Positions 33,771-41,058 are shown, counted from the first letter of the stretch. The stretch is 51,441 nt of DNA from a virus (IMGVR_UViG_3300022074_000068:1-51441), one strand, 5' to 3'. A program made the numbers and translations. The notes: generated by a model from the letters alone, not told the origin.

Positions 33771-34524
33771 TTCTTTCCCCTTTTTCCATATCTTTTAAAT
33801 CCTTGTTCAAAACAATTAACTTAGTTGGAACATAGTTCCGTAACTTTCTTATCATCATGTATGCCTTAGACGTTGCATCTTTGTCAAGAGCTACATAAAC
33901 TTTCTTGAATTTTTTTATCACGTTGATGTGTTCATCTAACAATGTCGTACCCATCAATCCTATTCCTGATGCAATGTTACTAACACAGCAAGCACTAGGA
34001 CAATCTTCGACAATAATTCCACAAAATCCGTTTCCAGATAAAAAAGGATATCTGCTATTTCCATATCTTCTCCATTTTGGTTTACTTCCATTCAAACTTC
34101 TACCTGTACCATCTATTGTCTTTCCATCTTTCTTGACTAGGTACACTACTCTATCTTGTTGAAAGTCATATCGTATGTCAGCCAATCCATTTAGGTAAGC
34201 ATCGTACGATCCTACTTTCTTTACATACGCTTCTGCTTCTTTACTTCGTGAAAGCGAAACAAACGTATCAGGAATAACAAACTCTGTATCATCTACTTTC
34301 TTTTCAACACGTTCTTTAAATGCAACCTTTGAGTTCTCTTTAGTGAGTTGCACTCCTGTAGATCCCTTAGTGTGACAGTCAGCATGAAAGCAATACCATA
34401 GTCTTTCAAATCCTGTATCAGTTACACTAAAGGTGTTACTCCTATGACAAACAGGGCAATCACCCCTAAAACGCCCATAAGATACAACATGTAAATTTCC
34501 CACATAATTCTTTATCCATTCCAT
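33742..34524 (-). CDS. DNA primase (Zn-finger plus TOPRIM, T7 gp4 N-terminal type)
   Basis: 260 residues from ATG 34524. A TTG at 34545 would add seven residues but has no ribosome site. The zinc-binding domain has Cys23 and Cys26 (CPVC), Cys45 (WYCFH) and Cys50 or His51 (DCH). The TOPRIM core has a Glu in GIIVEDCPSACCVSNIASG and a D-x-D in VYVALDKDATSKA. It makes RNA primers for the lagging strand and is coupled to the helicase by a 29-bp overlap. First gene of the leftward operon. Confidence 0.9.
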   Translation of the reverse strand: MEWIKNYVGNLHVVSYGRFRGDCPVCHRSNTFSVTDTGFERLWYCFHADCHTKGSTGVQLTKENSKVAFKERVEKKVDDTEFVIPDTFVSLSRSKEAEAYVKKVGSYDAYLNGLADIRYDFQQDRVVYLVKKDGKTIDGTGRSLNGSKPKWRRYGNSRYPFLSGNGFCGIIVEDCPSACCVSNIASGIGLMGTTLLDEHINVIKKFKKVYVALDKDATSKAYMMIRKLRNYVPTKLIVLNKDLKDMEKGERNDFIRRYIN

Positions 34525-34531
34525 TTCCAAA

Positions 34532-34560
34532 CCATTACTACGCAATAAACTTTATGTCAA
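34532..34560 (-). promoter_or_regulatory. Candidate leftward promoter of the replication operon
   Basis: On the minus strand a perfect TTGACA (34560-34555) lies upstream of the primase start. With a 17-bp spacer the -10 would be TAATGG (34537-34532), which is a poor match, so an activator or a different -10 may be used. The -35 is inside the left arm of an inverted repeat. Confidence 0.45.
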
Positions 34561-34582
34561 ATAAAAAAATAATTTGACGTAA
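34552..34582. promoter_or_regulatory. Inverted repeat between divergent operons, candidate operator
   Basis: Arms TTATGTCAAAT (34552-34562) and ATTTGACGTAA (34572-34582) are reverse complements with one mismatch in 11, separated by 9 A/T bases. Each arm contains the -35 element of one of the two divergent promoters (TTGACA leftward, TTGACG rightward). Binding of a dimeric protein here could silence or switch both operons. Confidence 0.65.
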
Positions 34583-34602
34583 TTTTAAATACGTGGTATG
34601 TG
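34574..34602 (+). promoter_or_regulatory. Candidate rightward early promoter
   Basis: TTGACG (34574-34579), 17-bp spacer, TATGTG (34597-34602). The -35 is a 5/6 match and the -10 is weak (TAT plus three mismatches). The predicted start near 34609 lies upstream of the ATG at 34631, which argues against the open-frame start at 34598. Confidence 0.5.
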
Positions 34603-34630
34603 TGTGAAACCCTTTGGGAGAACACACACT

Positions 34631-34897
34631 ATGACACATTCAGTAACTAAAACGAAACAAAAATACGTACTTAAAAGCTACGTAGATGAGGAAGGATTTG
34701 ATGCAGACGGCATAGGCGACTATACGTATGTCGCTGAAAGATACCAAAGCTTCGATTCAAAAGAAGAGATACTATCCTATCTACAAAAGAACATTAGATA
34801 TGACTACAAAAATGTCAAACCTAATTTTAGTACAATAAAAGAATATTGTGATACATTTGAATTTGAATTGTTTGAAAGGGCAGAAAAGTATGACTAG
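34631..34897 (+). CDS. Small early protein, unknown
   Basis: 88 residues from ATG 34631, preceded by GGGAG at about 10 bp. An in-frame ATG at 34598 overlaps the -10 element and is unlikely. The protein is acidic/aromatic (YVDEEGFDADGIGDYTYVAERYQSF, then SKEEILSYLQKNIRYDYKNVK) and possibly a small alpha/beta fold. It is the first gene of the rightward early block, a position often used for host-takeover proteins. It overlaps the next gene by 8 bp. Confidence 0.6.
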   Translation: MTHSVTKTKQKYVLKSYVDEEGFDADGIGDYTYVAERYQSFDSKEEILSYLQKNIRYDYKNVKPNFSTIKEYCDTFEFELFERAEKYD

Positions 34898-35117
34898 ACC
34901 AAACAAGATATTTCAAGATACAACATCTTACAATTTAAAGATAGAAAAAAAAGATTACGAAGAACTAAAAAAGTACTCGACAAAAGAATCGGATACGTTT
35001 AACATGCAAGTAAGCATTGCAGATTTAATTCGTACATCTGTAAAATTATATTTAGAGGATTTACGTAAGCTATATGGAAAAGAAACAAACAAAGACAAGT
35101 GTGCAACAGAGAAGTGA
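34890..35117 (+). CDS. Ribbon-helix-helix-like candidate regulator
   Basis: 75 residues from ATG 34890 behind AAAGGG; the open frame reaches back to 34848 without a better start. A strand-like YNLKIEKKDYEEL is followed by helix-turn-helix-like text ending VSIADLIRTSVKLYLEDLRK. This matches the ribbon-helix-helix pattern, a basic strand followed by two helices with S-x-x-x-L-I-R-x-S-x-x-x-Y-L. Such dimers bind palindromic operators, and an inverted repeat lies about 0.3 kb upstream in its own promoter. Autoregulation of the divergent promoters is inferred. Confidence 0.55.
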   Translation: MTRPNKIFQDTTSYNLKIEKKDYEELKKYSTKESDTFNMQVSIADLIRTSVKLYLEDLRKLYGKETNKDKCATEK

Positions 35118-35346
35118 CGGTATGTGGATTGTCGATGCAAAGTTGTCAGCAGTACGTATAGGATTACAAGACAAGGAATTTGTCAAACGTGGACACAATA
35201 CAGATTACAGATTATGGGTAACCTGTTTTGTAGCCAAGACAAAAAATGCTTGTGTTGATTGGCTAAGAGACAATATGGCTATGCTAGATAAGCGAAGTCA
35301 GAAGTACTCTGTTAATGTCAGGCAACATAAGGAAAGCACTAACTAA
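35074..35346 (+). CDS. Small early protein, unknown
   Basis: 90 residues from ATG 35074; a later ATG at 35122 (MWIVDAKLSAVRIGL) is also possible and would reduce the 44-bp overlap with the previous gene. Mixed alpha/beta sequence with two Cys (TCFVAKTKNACVDWLRDNMAML) and a basic tail. Its 3' end lies in an inverted repeat and is followed by a strong terminator, so it closes the first early transcript. No family recognised. Confidence 0.55.
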   Translation: MEKKQTKTSVQQRSDGMWIVDAKLSAVRIGLQDKEFVKRGHNTDYRLWVTCFVAKTKNACVDWLRDNMAMLDKRSQKYSVNVRQHKESTN

Positions 35347-35373
35347 CTTTTCCTTTCATAAGTTGGTGCTTTC
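35332..35373 (+). repeat. Inverted repeat spanning a stop codon, mutually exclusive hairpins
   Basis: GAAAGCACTAAC (35332-35343) pairs with GTTGGTGCTTTC (35362-35373) with one G-U pair. The loop contains a CTTTTCCTT segment that can instead pair with AAGGAAAG at the start of the left arm. Two exclusive folds just before the terminator at 35401 are therefore possible. Confidence 0.6.
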
Positions 35374-35400
35374 AAGCTCATAATTTCTCCTTACGTTGAA

Positions 35401-35438
35401 GAGGGGAGCAACCCAAAAAGTTGCTCCTCTTTTTTTTT
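35401..35438 (+). terminator. Strong Rho-independent terminator
   Basis: The stem pairs GAGGGGAGCAAC with GTTGCTCCTC (one bulged G), loop CCCAAAAA, followed by a run of eight or more T (35429-35438). It separates the first early transcript from the next one. Confidence 0.9.
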
Positions 35439-35439
35439 G

Positions 35440-35469
35440 TTGACAAGTGTTTTTAGTTAGTTGTATAAG
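35440..35469 (+). promoter_or_regulatory. Sigma70-like early promoter
   Basis: TTGACA (35440-35445), 18-bp spacer, TATAAG (35464-35469), directly behind the terminator. The -10 region is embedded in a GTTAGTTGTATAAG element that recurs imperfectly at 41805 and 42034. It should drive the genes from 35505 onward. Confidence 0.8.
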
Positions 35470-35504
35470 TTTCCCTGACACTAATTTAATCGAAAGGAAA
35501 TATC

Positions 35505-35738
35505 ATGTCAAAGAAAACAGAATGGGAAATAGAGAGAGATAAGCAAGTCGCTTTACGAACAAAGGCTATGAAGTCTCTTACTCCTGAACAATTACAGACA
35601 CTTGAAAAAGTTCACATAACATTAGATACAGTTTTGCATAACATAAGAGAGATAGACGATATCTATTTGACAGATATAAAAGAGTTAGATATTTGTATGT
35701 GGCAATTAAAGAATCAATTTAATTTGGGGAAAGACTAA
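35505..35738 (+). CDS. Small helical early protein, unknown
   Basis: A 77-residue, charged and fully helix-like protein (EWEIERDKQVALRTKAMKSLTPEQLQTLEKV, then a helix with LHNIREIDDIYLTDIKELDI). It starts behind GAAAGGAAA, the recurring ribosome site of this block, and its TAA overlaps the next ATG. No family recognised. Confidence 0.65.
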   Translation: MSKKTEWEIERDKQVALRTKAMKSLTPEQLQTLEKVHITLDTVLHNIREIDDIYLTDIKELDICMWQLKNQFNLGKD

Positions 35739-35908
35739 TGGCTAAATCACAAGAATACAAATTAGGTTGGAGATACATAGTTTGGGTTGGTGGTTGTGAT
35801 GACTATTACAAAAGTCGTAAAGATGCACAACACGCTTATGATGGTTGGATTGCACAAGGTTATACAGATGTACAGATAGAAAGGATAGAGAAAGATGAAT
35901 TGGCTTAA
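35738..35908 (+). CDS. Small early protein (56 aa), unknown
   Basis: A 56-residue ORF beginning at the ATG of TAATG and ending 14 bp inside the methyltransferase gene. The sequence looks like a compact alpha/beta unit: LGWRYIVWVGGCDDYYKSRKDAQHAYDGWIAQGYTDVQIERI. The pattern of a strand, a hairpin with Gly-Gly-Cys-Asp, an Ala-rich helix and a strand with VQIERI resembles small phage domains of unknown function. Confidence 0.65.
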   Translation: MAKSQEYKLGWRYIVWVGGCDDYYKSRKDAQHAYDGWIAQGYTDVQIERIEKDELA

Positions 35909-37028
35909 TTTATGTAGTGGTGGCGAGATAGGTCGTCAGTCTGTAAAAGAGTTGGGGTTACCTGTAACTAATTGGCTTAGTTCGGAGATAGATAAGTTTG
36001 CTATCAAAGTAGCTCAAGATAATCATGATGACATAACTCATTTAGGCGACATAAAAAATCTAGTGAAGTGTTTGGATTGGAACAAATTTCCTAAAATAGA
36101 TGTTATTCTATGTGGATCACCTTGTCAGGGATTTTCTGTGGCAGGCAAAGGGTTAAACTTTGAACACCCTCAATCGAAGTTGTTCTTTGATTTTGTCAAG
36201 ATATATAAATACCACTACAATCGTAATCCAAAATTAAAATTGTTATTTGAAAATGTACGTATGAAAAAAGAATGGCAAGACATTATCCTAAATACATTAC
36301 AAGAGATCAATCCTAATTTAAAACTTTATATGATCAATTCATCTATTGTATCTGCACAGAACAGACTACGTATGTACATAACAGATTTTGAGTTCGACAT
36401 ACCTGAAGATAGAAATGTCAAACTTCGTGACATAATAGAGTGTGGTTGTGTAGATAGGGAAAAGTCTTATTGTTTAGATGCAAACTATTGGAAAGGTGGT
36501 AACTTAAAAATGTATTTTGAGAAGTCACGCAGACAGTTGGTATTTGGAGATGGTTGCAAACAGGTTGGGATAGCTGATCTGAATGGACATGACATACTAA
36601 AGCGTGTCTATTCTGTAGAGGGTAAAGCTCCTACGCTGAACAGTTGTAATGGTGGCAATCGTGAACCTAAGATACTTTGTAATTCTGCATCAATCACAGG
36701 TCGTAGACTAGACAGACAAGGTATACGTAAGGATAACGATCTAACTGTTCCAATTACCCAAACCTTAGAAGTATCTGATTCAGGTAAGTCACGGTGCTTA
36801 TCTACATTGACTAAAGATACAGTTGTGTCGCCTTTGCCAAAAGGTAGGTATCCTGATGCTTATGGAGAAAATGCTTTACATTGGAGAAAGTTGACTGTAA
36901 AGGAATGTTGTAGGTTGCAAACGTTACCTGATGATTACTGTAAGTCAGTTAGTAATAGTCAAGGCTACAAGATACTTGGGAACGGTTGGACTAACGAAGT
37001 CATTAAGTTTATTTTGAAAGGAAAATAG
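35895..37028 (+). CDS. DNA (cytosine-5) methyltransferase
   Basis: A 377-residue AdoMet-dependent enzyme. Motif IV is GSPCQGFS with catalytic Cys77; motif VI is LLFENV (Glu119); motif VIII is VSAQNRLRMYI (Gln155-Asn-Arg). A target-recognition region lies between about 190 and 320. The C-terminal motifs include LTVKECCRLQTLPDDY (IX) and LGNGWTNEVIKF (X). Motif I is diverged (LNLCSGGEIGRQSV). The likely role is to methylate phage DNA against host restriction. No cognate endonuclease lies beside it, so it is an orphan enzyme. The recognition site cannot be read from sequence. Confidence 0.92.
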   Translation: MNWLNLCSGGEIGRQSVKELGLPVTNWLSSEIDKFAIKVAQDNHDDITHLGDIKNLVKCLDWNKFPKIDVILCGSPCQGFSVAGKGLNFEHPQSKLFFDFVKIYKYHYNRNPKLKLLFENVRMKKEWQDIILNTLQEINPNLKLYMINSSIVSAQNRLRMYITDFEFDIPEDRNVKLRDIIECGCVDREKSYCLDANYWKGGNLKMYFEKSRRQLVFGDGCKQVGIADLNGHDILKRVYSVEGKAPTLNSCNGGNREPKILCNSASITGRRLDRQGIRKDNDLTVPITQTLEVSDSGKSRCLSTLTKDTVVSPLPKGRYPDAYGENALHWRKLTVKECCRLQTLPDDYCKSVSNSQGYKILGNGWTNEVIKFILKGK

Positions 37029-37029
37029 T

Positions 37030-37182
37030 ATGACAGATAAAAAGAAAGATACAAAAAAGTATCACGATTGGGTGTACATGGCAGATGATCAAATAAACCA
37101 TGTATTAAAGTATGTTATCATTTTAGTATTTGCTTGTGGTGGTATAGCTATTATAAGTGATTTAATTAAACGATTTATATAG
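37030..37182 (+). CDS. Small single-helix membrane protein (50 aa)
   Basis: An ORF 1 bp after the methyltransferase stop with GAAAGGAAAA as ribosome site. Residues 1-27 are hydrophilic (DKKKDTKKYHDWVYMADDQINHVL) and about 28-45 form a transmembrane helix (YVIILVFACGGIAIISDLI). It could be an inner-membrane early protein such as a superinfection or host-interference factor; this is inference. Confidence 0.6.
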   Translation: MTDKKKDTKKYHDWVYMADDQINHVLKYVIILVFACGGIAIISDLIKRFI

Positions 37183-37192
37183 GGGAAAGTTA

Positions 37193-37924
37193 ATGTACGA
37201 AAGTCAAGTAAATAGAGTAAGTCAATTAATTCATGATCTACATGAAGAGATAGATGAGGTAAGAAAACAAAACGTTGGCTTACGAAATGCAAACGAGATA
37301 TATAGTAAACAAAATATTGATCTACGTAAAAACCAAGATCAAGATGATCTGAATAGACAGATTACAGAACTCAAGAAAGAGAATATCAAACTTGTAGCTC
37401 AATTAGAAAATGATGAACACAACGTTGGGCATCTAGATGAGAAGATGAAAAGGCTAGACTATTTAGAAAAGATATTCTCTGAAAACAGGTATGTGTTTAG
37501 CGATATACCTAACACACCTGAAAACATGAAGATGGTGAAGTTGATGAAGAAACATATCAACAAAAGAAAATACACTATGCGTTGGCGTGGTCAGTATCTT
37601 ATTGATGGAGAGGATTGGAGAAAGTATACAGATGGACAACCTTTGTCAAAGTCCAAATGTATTCGTGTCTACATAGATAACAAACCTTACCAAATAGATA
37701 ACGTTGAAGGATTCAATGCAAACGAAGTCGATACAATCATAGATGCTCTGAACTGTTGGGAGAATGAACTATCTAGCGATCACTACAAGAGTGACACAGT
37801 AACACAGTTGCTTAACTATTTTGAATCCATGCGACTACACCTTGAGAACTCTGCTTCGAAACCTATTAAGGATAACGTCAACATTGTTATTCCAAAGGGA
37901 GACAAACAATGTCACACCAAATGA
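37193..37924 (+). CDS. Coiled-coil early protein, unknown
   Basis: A 243-residue protein. Residues 1-95 form a long coiled coil (VNRVSQLIHDLHEEIDEVRKQN, LNRQITELKKENIKLVAQLEND). The C-terminal part is mixed, with RKYTMRWRGQYLIDGEDWRKYTDG and IRVYIDNKPYQIDNVEGF, beta-like. The start has AGGGGAAAG 3-4 bp upstream. The next gene begins within its last 16 bp. No family recognised. Confidence 0.62.
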   Translation: MYESQVNRVSQLIHDLHEEIDEVRKQNVGLRNANEIYSKQNIDLRKNQDQDDLNRQITELKKENIKLVAQLENDEHNVGHLDEKMKRLDYLEKIFSENRYVFSDIPNTPENMKMVKLMKKHINKRKYTMRWRGQYLIDGEDWRKYTDGQPLSKSKCIRVYIDNKPYQIDNVEGFNANEVDTIIDALNCWENELSSDHYKSDTVTQLLNYFESMRLHLENSASKPIKDNVNIVIPKGDKQCHTK

Positions 37925-38103
37925 ATGACAAAGTGTTCGACTTTATAAACGATAGATGGCTTGAAATGAGTGTCGAGGATTTTAAAGATTGGCTCAAAAC
38001 TCATAGGGATACAGATATGGTTGCAAAAGTTGTCCACGATAATCTAGATAGTTTAGAGGAGAAATGGAAACAGGAGAAACTTGACAGTTATCCATATGTT
38101 TGA
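37909..38103 (+). CDS. Small acidic helical protein, unknown
   Basis: A 64-residue protein, helical and acidic with many Trp and Asp (FINDRWLEMSVEDFKDWLKTHRD, LDSLEEKWKQEKLDSYPYV). Ribosome site GGGAGA. It overlaps the preceding gene by 16 bp. Function unknown. Small acidic early proteins sometimes bind host enzymes, but nothing here shows a target. Confidence 0.58.
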   Translation: MSHQMNDKVFDFINDRWLEMSVEDFKDWLKTHRDTDMVAKVVHDNLDSLEEKWKQEKLDSYPYV

Positions 38104-38139
38104 TAACAATAATCTGAACAGACAAAGAAAGGAACACAG

Positions 38140-38727
38140 ATGTCTAACACAGATAGAGTAAGAGCTTATTACAATCTACACCGAAAGTGCTTTTCTGTAC
38201 AGGATTACAAAACAGGATTGGTAATCGAACACACTAACAAGTTGTGCTTTACCAACGCTATGTTTGTCGTCAGGAAGTCAGGCAACGAAAGGGTAAAGAA
38301 AGAGGGCAGAAAGAATGTCCATGCTTTTGTAAATGGAATACGCAATGACAAATGGAATGACACTAACCATTTGAAAGTTAGAGAACGTGTCGCTAATTTT
38401 TTCAGGGTAAAGTATGATCCTCATACAATGGATTACTTTCACTACAAAAGAATTAATGATTGGCTACCAATCGATAGACATTGGATAGGTAACGTTTGGC
38501 TATTTATGGAGGGAGATCGCCCAAGAGTTGTAGCCAACATAGACAGATTAGATGACACTAAAATCTATGACATTGACAAACCAAGCGACACTAAAAAAGA
38601 ACCTATCTATGTAATTAAAGATGAAACTTGTATTAAAAGGCTTTACGAGGGTGGTGGATTTTCAATGGAATTTTTAAGAAAAAAGCAAAAGCAAATAAAT
38701 AATAAAAAGAAATTATTTACAATCTAA
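38140..38727 (+). CDS. Conserved phage protein (NLHRKCFSV-QD motif)
   Basis: A 195-residue protein. The first 65 residues (VRAYYNLHRKCFSVQDYKTGLVIEHTNKL..., VVRKSGNERVKKEGRKNVHAFVNG) form a domain I recognise from many marine phage genomes, function unknown. The remainder, with RVANFFRVKYDPHTMDYFHYKRI and a KIYDID-rich stretch, is less familiar and ends in a Lys-rich tail. Ribosome site AGAAAGGAA. Confidence 0.68.
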   Translation: MSNTDRVRAYYNLHRKCFSVQDYKTGLVIEHTNKLCFTNAMFVVRKSGNERVKKEGRKNVHAFVNGIRNDKWNDTNHLKVRERVANFFRVKYDPHTMDYFHYKRINDWLPIDRHWIGNVWLFMEGDRPRVVANIDRLDDTKIYDIDKPSDTKKEPIYVIKDETCIKRLYEGGGFSMEFLRKKQKQINNKKKLFTI

Positions 38728-38736
38728 TCTAGATAG

Positions 38737-38765
38737 TTTACAAATTAACTACGTTCAATTTTAAT
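38737..38765 (+). promoter_or_regulatory. Sigma70-like promoter upstream of the DUF932 gene
   Basis: TTTACA (38737-38742), 17-bp spacer, TTTAAT (38760-38765): 5/6 matches in both boxes. It lies in the 57-bp gap before the gene at 38785, with no terminator in front. Confidence 0.55.
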
Positions 38766-38784
38766 TTAACTGAAAGGAAATAAA

Positions 38785-39795
38785 ATGAACTATATAGCTA
38801 ATGACTTCAATCATGAAGTAAAAACACATAGAGATTTTCAAGATGTAAGTTTCTATGAAGATAATTCTAAAATAACTAAAGTTGATCTTCAGGCTATGTT
38901 ACCTGTTCCAAATGACGATCCTGACTTTGGCGTAGTAACAACGCCTGAAGATTTAAAAGGTTATTTTGGTTTGTACAATTCTAGTCTAGATAAGTTATTA
39001 AATACACGCCCTGTATCTAATACTTATCAGCTTGTACCTCATCATGAATTGTTTAATGAACAAGCTAAAATACTTGGTCAATCTGATTTACCTTTAGAAA
39101 ATATAACTGTAAAAGATCAGCTTTATAAAGATGGATTACAAGCTCATCGAACTATATTTTTTCATGATCTAGAAACTACCGTATCCAATAATAAAGATAA
39201 GGTTTTATCTAGAATTGATATCTTTAACAGTTGTGATATGTCTTGGTCGTTCCAAGTTTTCTCAGGTGCGTACCGTGATCTATGTAGAAATACTTTAGTT
39301 TTTGGTGGACAAAAAGCGTATCATCAACAAGCCAAACATACTAGGAATTTATCGACTACGGCTTTAATGACTAAGGCAAGTATTGGTTTGGAATTTTGGA
39401 ATAACCAAAAAGAAACTATGTTAAATTGGAGAGCAAAAGATATGTCGCCTGAACAGTTTGGCAACATTCTTAAACAGACTATTTGTAAAAAGAAAAGTAA
39501 ATCTGCTGAACTTAATTTAACTAATCCAATTAATGAAACTAAGATGAATTATTTATTGGATAGGTTCGAAAAAGAAACACCTGATTTGGGAAAAACTATG
39601 TGGGCAGGCTATAATGCTTTAACACATTGGGCAACTCATACTGACGAAACTATCGAAAAAGAAATCGATAATAAGTTAGTCAAAATTAGATCAGGTAAAT
39701 CAACGGCAGATGTTCCAAGCGTTCAAAGAACACGCAATGACGAAGTAAGACAAGTTATTGAATGTGAGCATTGGAAAGAGTTAGAGTTAGCTTAA
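38785..39795 (+). CDS. DUF932 family protein
   Basis: A 336-residue protein with the DUF932 pattern: an early beta/alpha part (VSFYEDNSKITKVDLQAMLPVP), HRTIFFHDLETTVSNNKDKVLSRIDIFNSCDMSWSFQVFSGAYRDLCRNTLVFGG and then a KHTRNLST segment, where C-R-N-T-L-V followed by K-H-T is typical. This family occurs in phages and plasmids and is sometimes linked to anti-restriction or replication, but its biochemical role is not known to me. Strong ribosome site GAAAGGAAA. Its TAA overlaps the next start. Confidence 0.8.
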   Translation: MNYIANDFNHEVKTHRDFQDVSFYEDNSKITKVDLQAMLPVPNDDPDFGVVTTPEDLKGYFGLYNSSLDKLLNTRPVSNTYQLVPHHELFNEQAKILGQSDLPLENITVKDQLYKDGLQAHRTIFFHDLETTVSNNKDKVLSRIDIFNSCDMSWSFQVFSGAYRDLCRNTLVFGGQKAYHQQAKHTRNLSTTALMTKASIGLEFWNNQKETMLNWRAKDMSPEQFGNILKQTICKKKSKSAELNLTNPINETKMNYLLDRFEKETPDLGKTMWAGYNALTHWATHTDETIEKEIDNKLVKIRSGKSTADVPSVQRTRNDEVRQVIECEHWKELELA

Positions 39796-39887
39796 TGAAT
39801 GGTGGCTTAGAACTCGCTTATATCTTATACAGAATAGTTGTGGTTATACTATTCTGTTTAATTATTTACGCAATTATTCAATGGTAA
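39795..39887 (+). CDS. 30-aa single-helix membrane miniprotein
   Basis: A tiny ORF in TAATG coupling with the DUF932 gene: a short polar start (NGGLELA) followed by one hydrophobic helix (YILYRIVVVILFCLIIYAIIQ) and a final Trp. It fills the otherwise empty 92 bp up to the next gene. Its purely hydrophobic composition suggests a real transmembrane peptide; expression is inferred from the coupling. Confidence 0.5.
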   Translation: MNGGLELAYILYRIVVVILFCLIIYAIIQW

Positions 39888-39902
39888 ATGAAAGGAAATC
39901 TT

Positions 39903-40139
39903 ATGAAAGATAACCATATAGACAAAACCAAACTACACGTTTGTGTTATTTGTGCTGAAACAATTAAACCGAAATTGTTGGGTTTGGATAATGATGGTAA
40001 CAAACATTATTGGTATGATGGCAATAATGCTGAACCTGTTGCTAACGGTAAATGTTGTGACAATTGTAACGCCACAGTTGTAATTCCACAAAGGTTTACT
40101 GATTTACAAATGTCAATTATTGAAAGGAAAATGATATGA
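39903..40139 (+). CDS. Small zinc-ribbon-like protein
   Basis: 78 residues from ATG 39903 behind GAAAGGAAA; an ATG at 39888 overlaps the ribosome site itself and is rejected. CVIC (about residues 14-17) and KCCDNC (about 51-56) form a C-x2-C ... C-x2-C metal site on a short beta scaffold (HYWYDGNNAEPV in between). Role unknown, perhaps nucleic-acid or protein binding. Its stop overlaps the next start by 4 bp. Confidence 0.65.
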   Translation: MKDNHIDKTKLHVCVICAETIKPKLLGLDNDGNKHYWYDGNNAEPVANGKCCDNCNATVVIPQRFTDLQMSIIERKMI

Positions 40140-40486
40140 AAACATTGACAGACATTGATACACAAATAGACGCTTTAAAAGAAGTGTCTAGTAATGCTTT
40201 ACTTAAACACGGTTTTAGTAGATCAAGACAAAGAATATTTGACTTATCAAAATCACTTGACCAAACATGGCAAGACTATAAAGCGATACATGGCAAAACA
40301 TATTACAAGGAACTTACGCTATTTGTAATTACACGTTCTGCAATTGGCTTACGCTATAAAACAATTGTAAAACGGTCAGGTTTAAACGGTGTAGTTGTTC
40401 ATGATTGTTTAACTGATTTATTAAATGAAAAGTTAATCTATAAAAAAATAGTTGATGATAAGCTTATCTATCGTGCAAAAAAATAA
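40136..40486 (+). CDS. Winged-helix-like small protein
   Basis: A 116-residue protein, helical with a C-terminal segment (LRYKTIVKRSGLNGVVVHDCLTDLLNEKLIYKKIVDDKLIYRA) that fits a winged helix-turn-helix: helix, turn with SGLNGVVVHDCLTDLL as the recognition helix region, then a two-strand wing. A DNA-binding role, perhaps as a regulator of the early block, is inferred. It is followed by a terminator. Confidence 0.55.
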   Translation: MKTLTDIDTQIDALKEVSSNALLKHGFSRSRQRIFDLSKSLDQTWQDYKAIHGKTYYKELTLFVITRSAIGLRYKTIVKRSGLNGVVVHDCLTDLLNEKLIYKKIVDDKLIYRAKK

Positions 40487-40519
40487 CTTGCATTAAATAA
40501 AAAAATAAATTTATAATTA

Positions 40520-40550
40520 GGCTAGGTTAGGAATTAACTTAGCCTTTTTT
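40520..40550 (+). terminator. Rho-independent terminator in the early block
   Basis: GGCTAGGTT (40520-40528) pairs with AACTTAGCC (40536-40544), one G-U, loop of 7, followed by six T. A TATAAT at 40512-40517 with a weak TTGCAT 18 bp upstream sits immediately in front of it, so a promoter may overlap this terminator. Confidence 0.8.
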
Positions 40551-40573
40551 ATGTTTAGAAAGGATTTCTTCCA

Positions 40574-40936
40574 ATGGAAACAAAAACATATTTAATTAAA
40601 ACTAAGTTTGATTATTCAACAAATGAACTTGTAAATGTTGACGGTAATAATTTAACTATTGAATTTAAAATTATGGATAAATATACCATGATTGAAATAA
40701 TAGGAAGATTAAAAGACCGAACGGTTGAAGAATTTAAACATCAAATAATTTGTAATAAAAATCAAAATATTCAGGTGTTAACAAATCGTAATGATCAGGT
40801 TGAAAAAGAAAACGAACCTATTAATGAAAATGTTGATAGAGTACATTTTGATCAGGTATTTAAAAACGATTATCAATTAGGCTTGCACGGTCAATTAGAT
40901 TTAGAAGATTTAATTAATGAAAAGGTGAAACAATGA
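40574..40936 (+). CDS. Small acidic protein, unknown
   Basis: A 120-residue protein with beta-type segments at the start (TYLIKTKFDYSTNELVNVDGNNLTIEFKI) followed by charged, Asn-rich text and an acidic helix at the end (LDLEDLINEKVKQ). It is the first gene after the terminator at 40520. The ribosome site GAAAGGA is further away than usual (about 10 bp). Not recognised. Confidence 0.58.
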   Translation: METKTYLIKTKFDYSTNELVNVDGNNLTIEFKIMDKYTMIEIIGRLKDRTVEEFKHQIICNKNQNIQVLTNRNDQVEKENEPINENVDRVHFDQVFKNDYQLGLHGQLDLEDLINEKVKQ

Positions 40937-41058
40937 AATACTTTTTAAAAGAACTGTTAGAGCTTGTTAAATGGCTTTCCGTTGGGTTTGTTTGTGCTTA
41001 TGCTCTTGCAAGTTATCACGGTTTGGATACAAGCTTTAGTAATCTAATAGGTGCTTAA
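40933..41058 (+). CDS. 41-aa membrane miniprotein
   Basis: A short ORF overlapping the previous stop by 4 bp (ATGA). An amphipathic basic helix (KYFLKELLELVKW) runs into a transmembrane helix (LSVGFVCAYALASY) and a short polar end. Coupled translation and a clear membrane segment support it; function unknown. Confidence 0.52.
   Translation: MKYFLKELLELVKWLSVGFVCAYALASYHGLDTSFSNLIGA

Noticed and set aside
34598-34630. Upstream start of the first early gene
   Set aside because: The ATG at 34598 lies within the predicted -10 element, before the transcription start; the ATG at 34631 has a GGGAG site.
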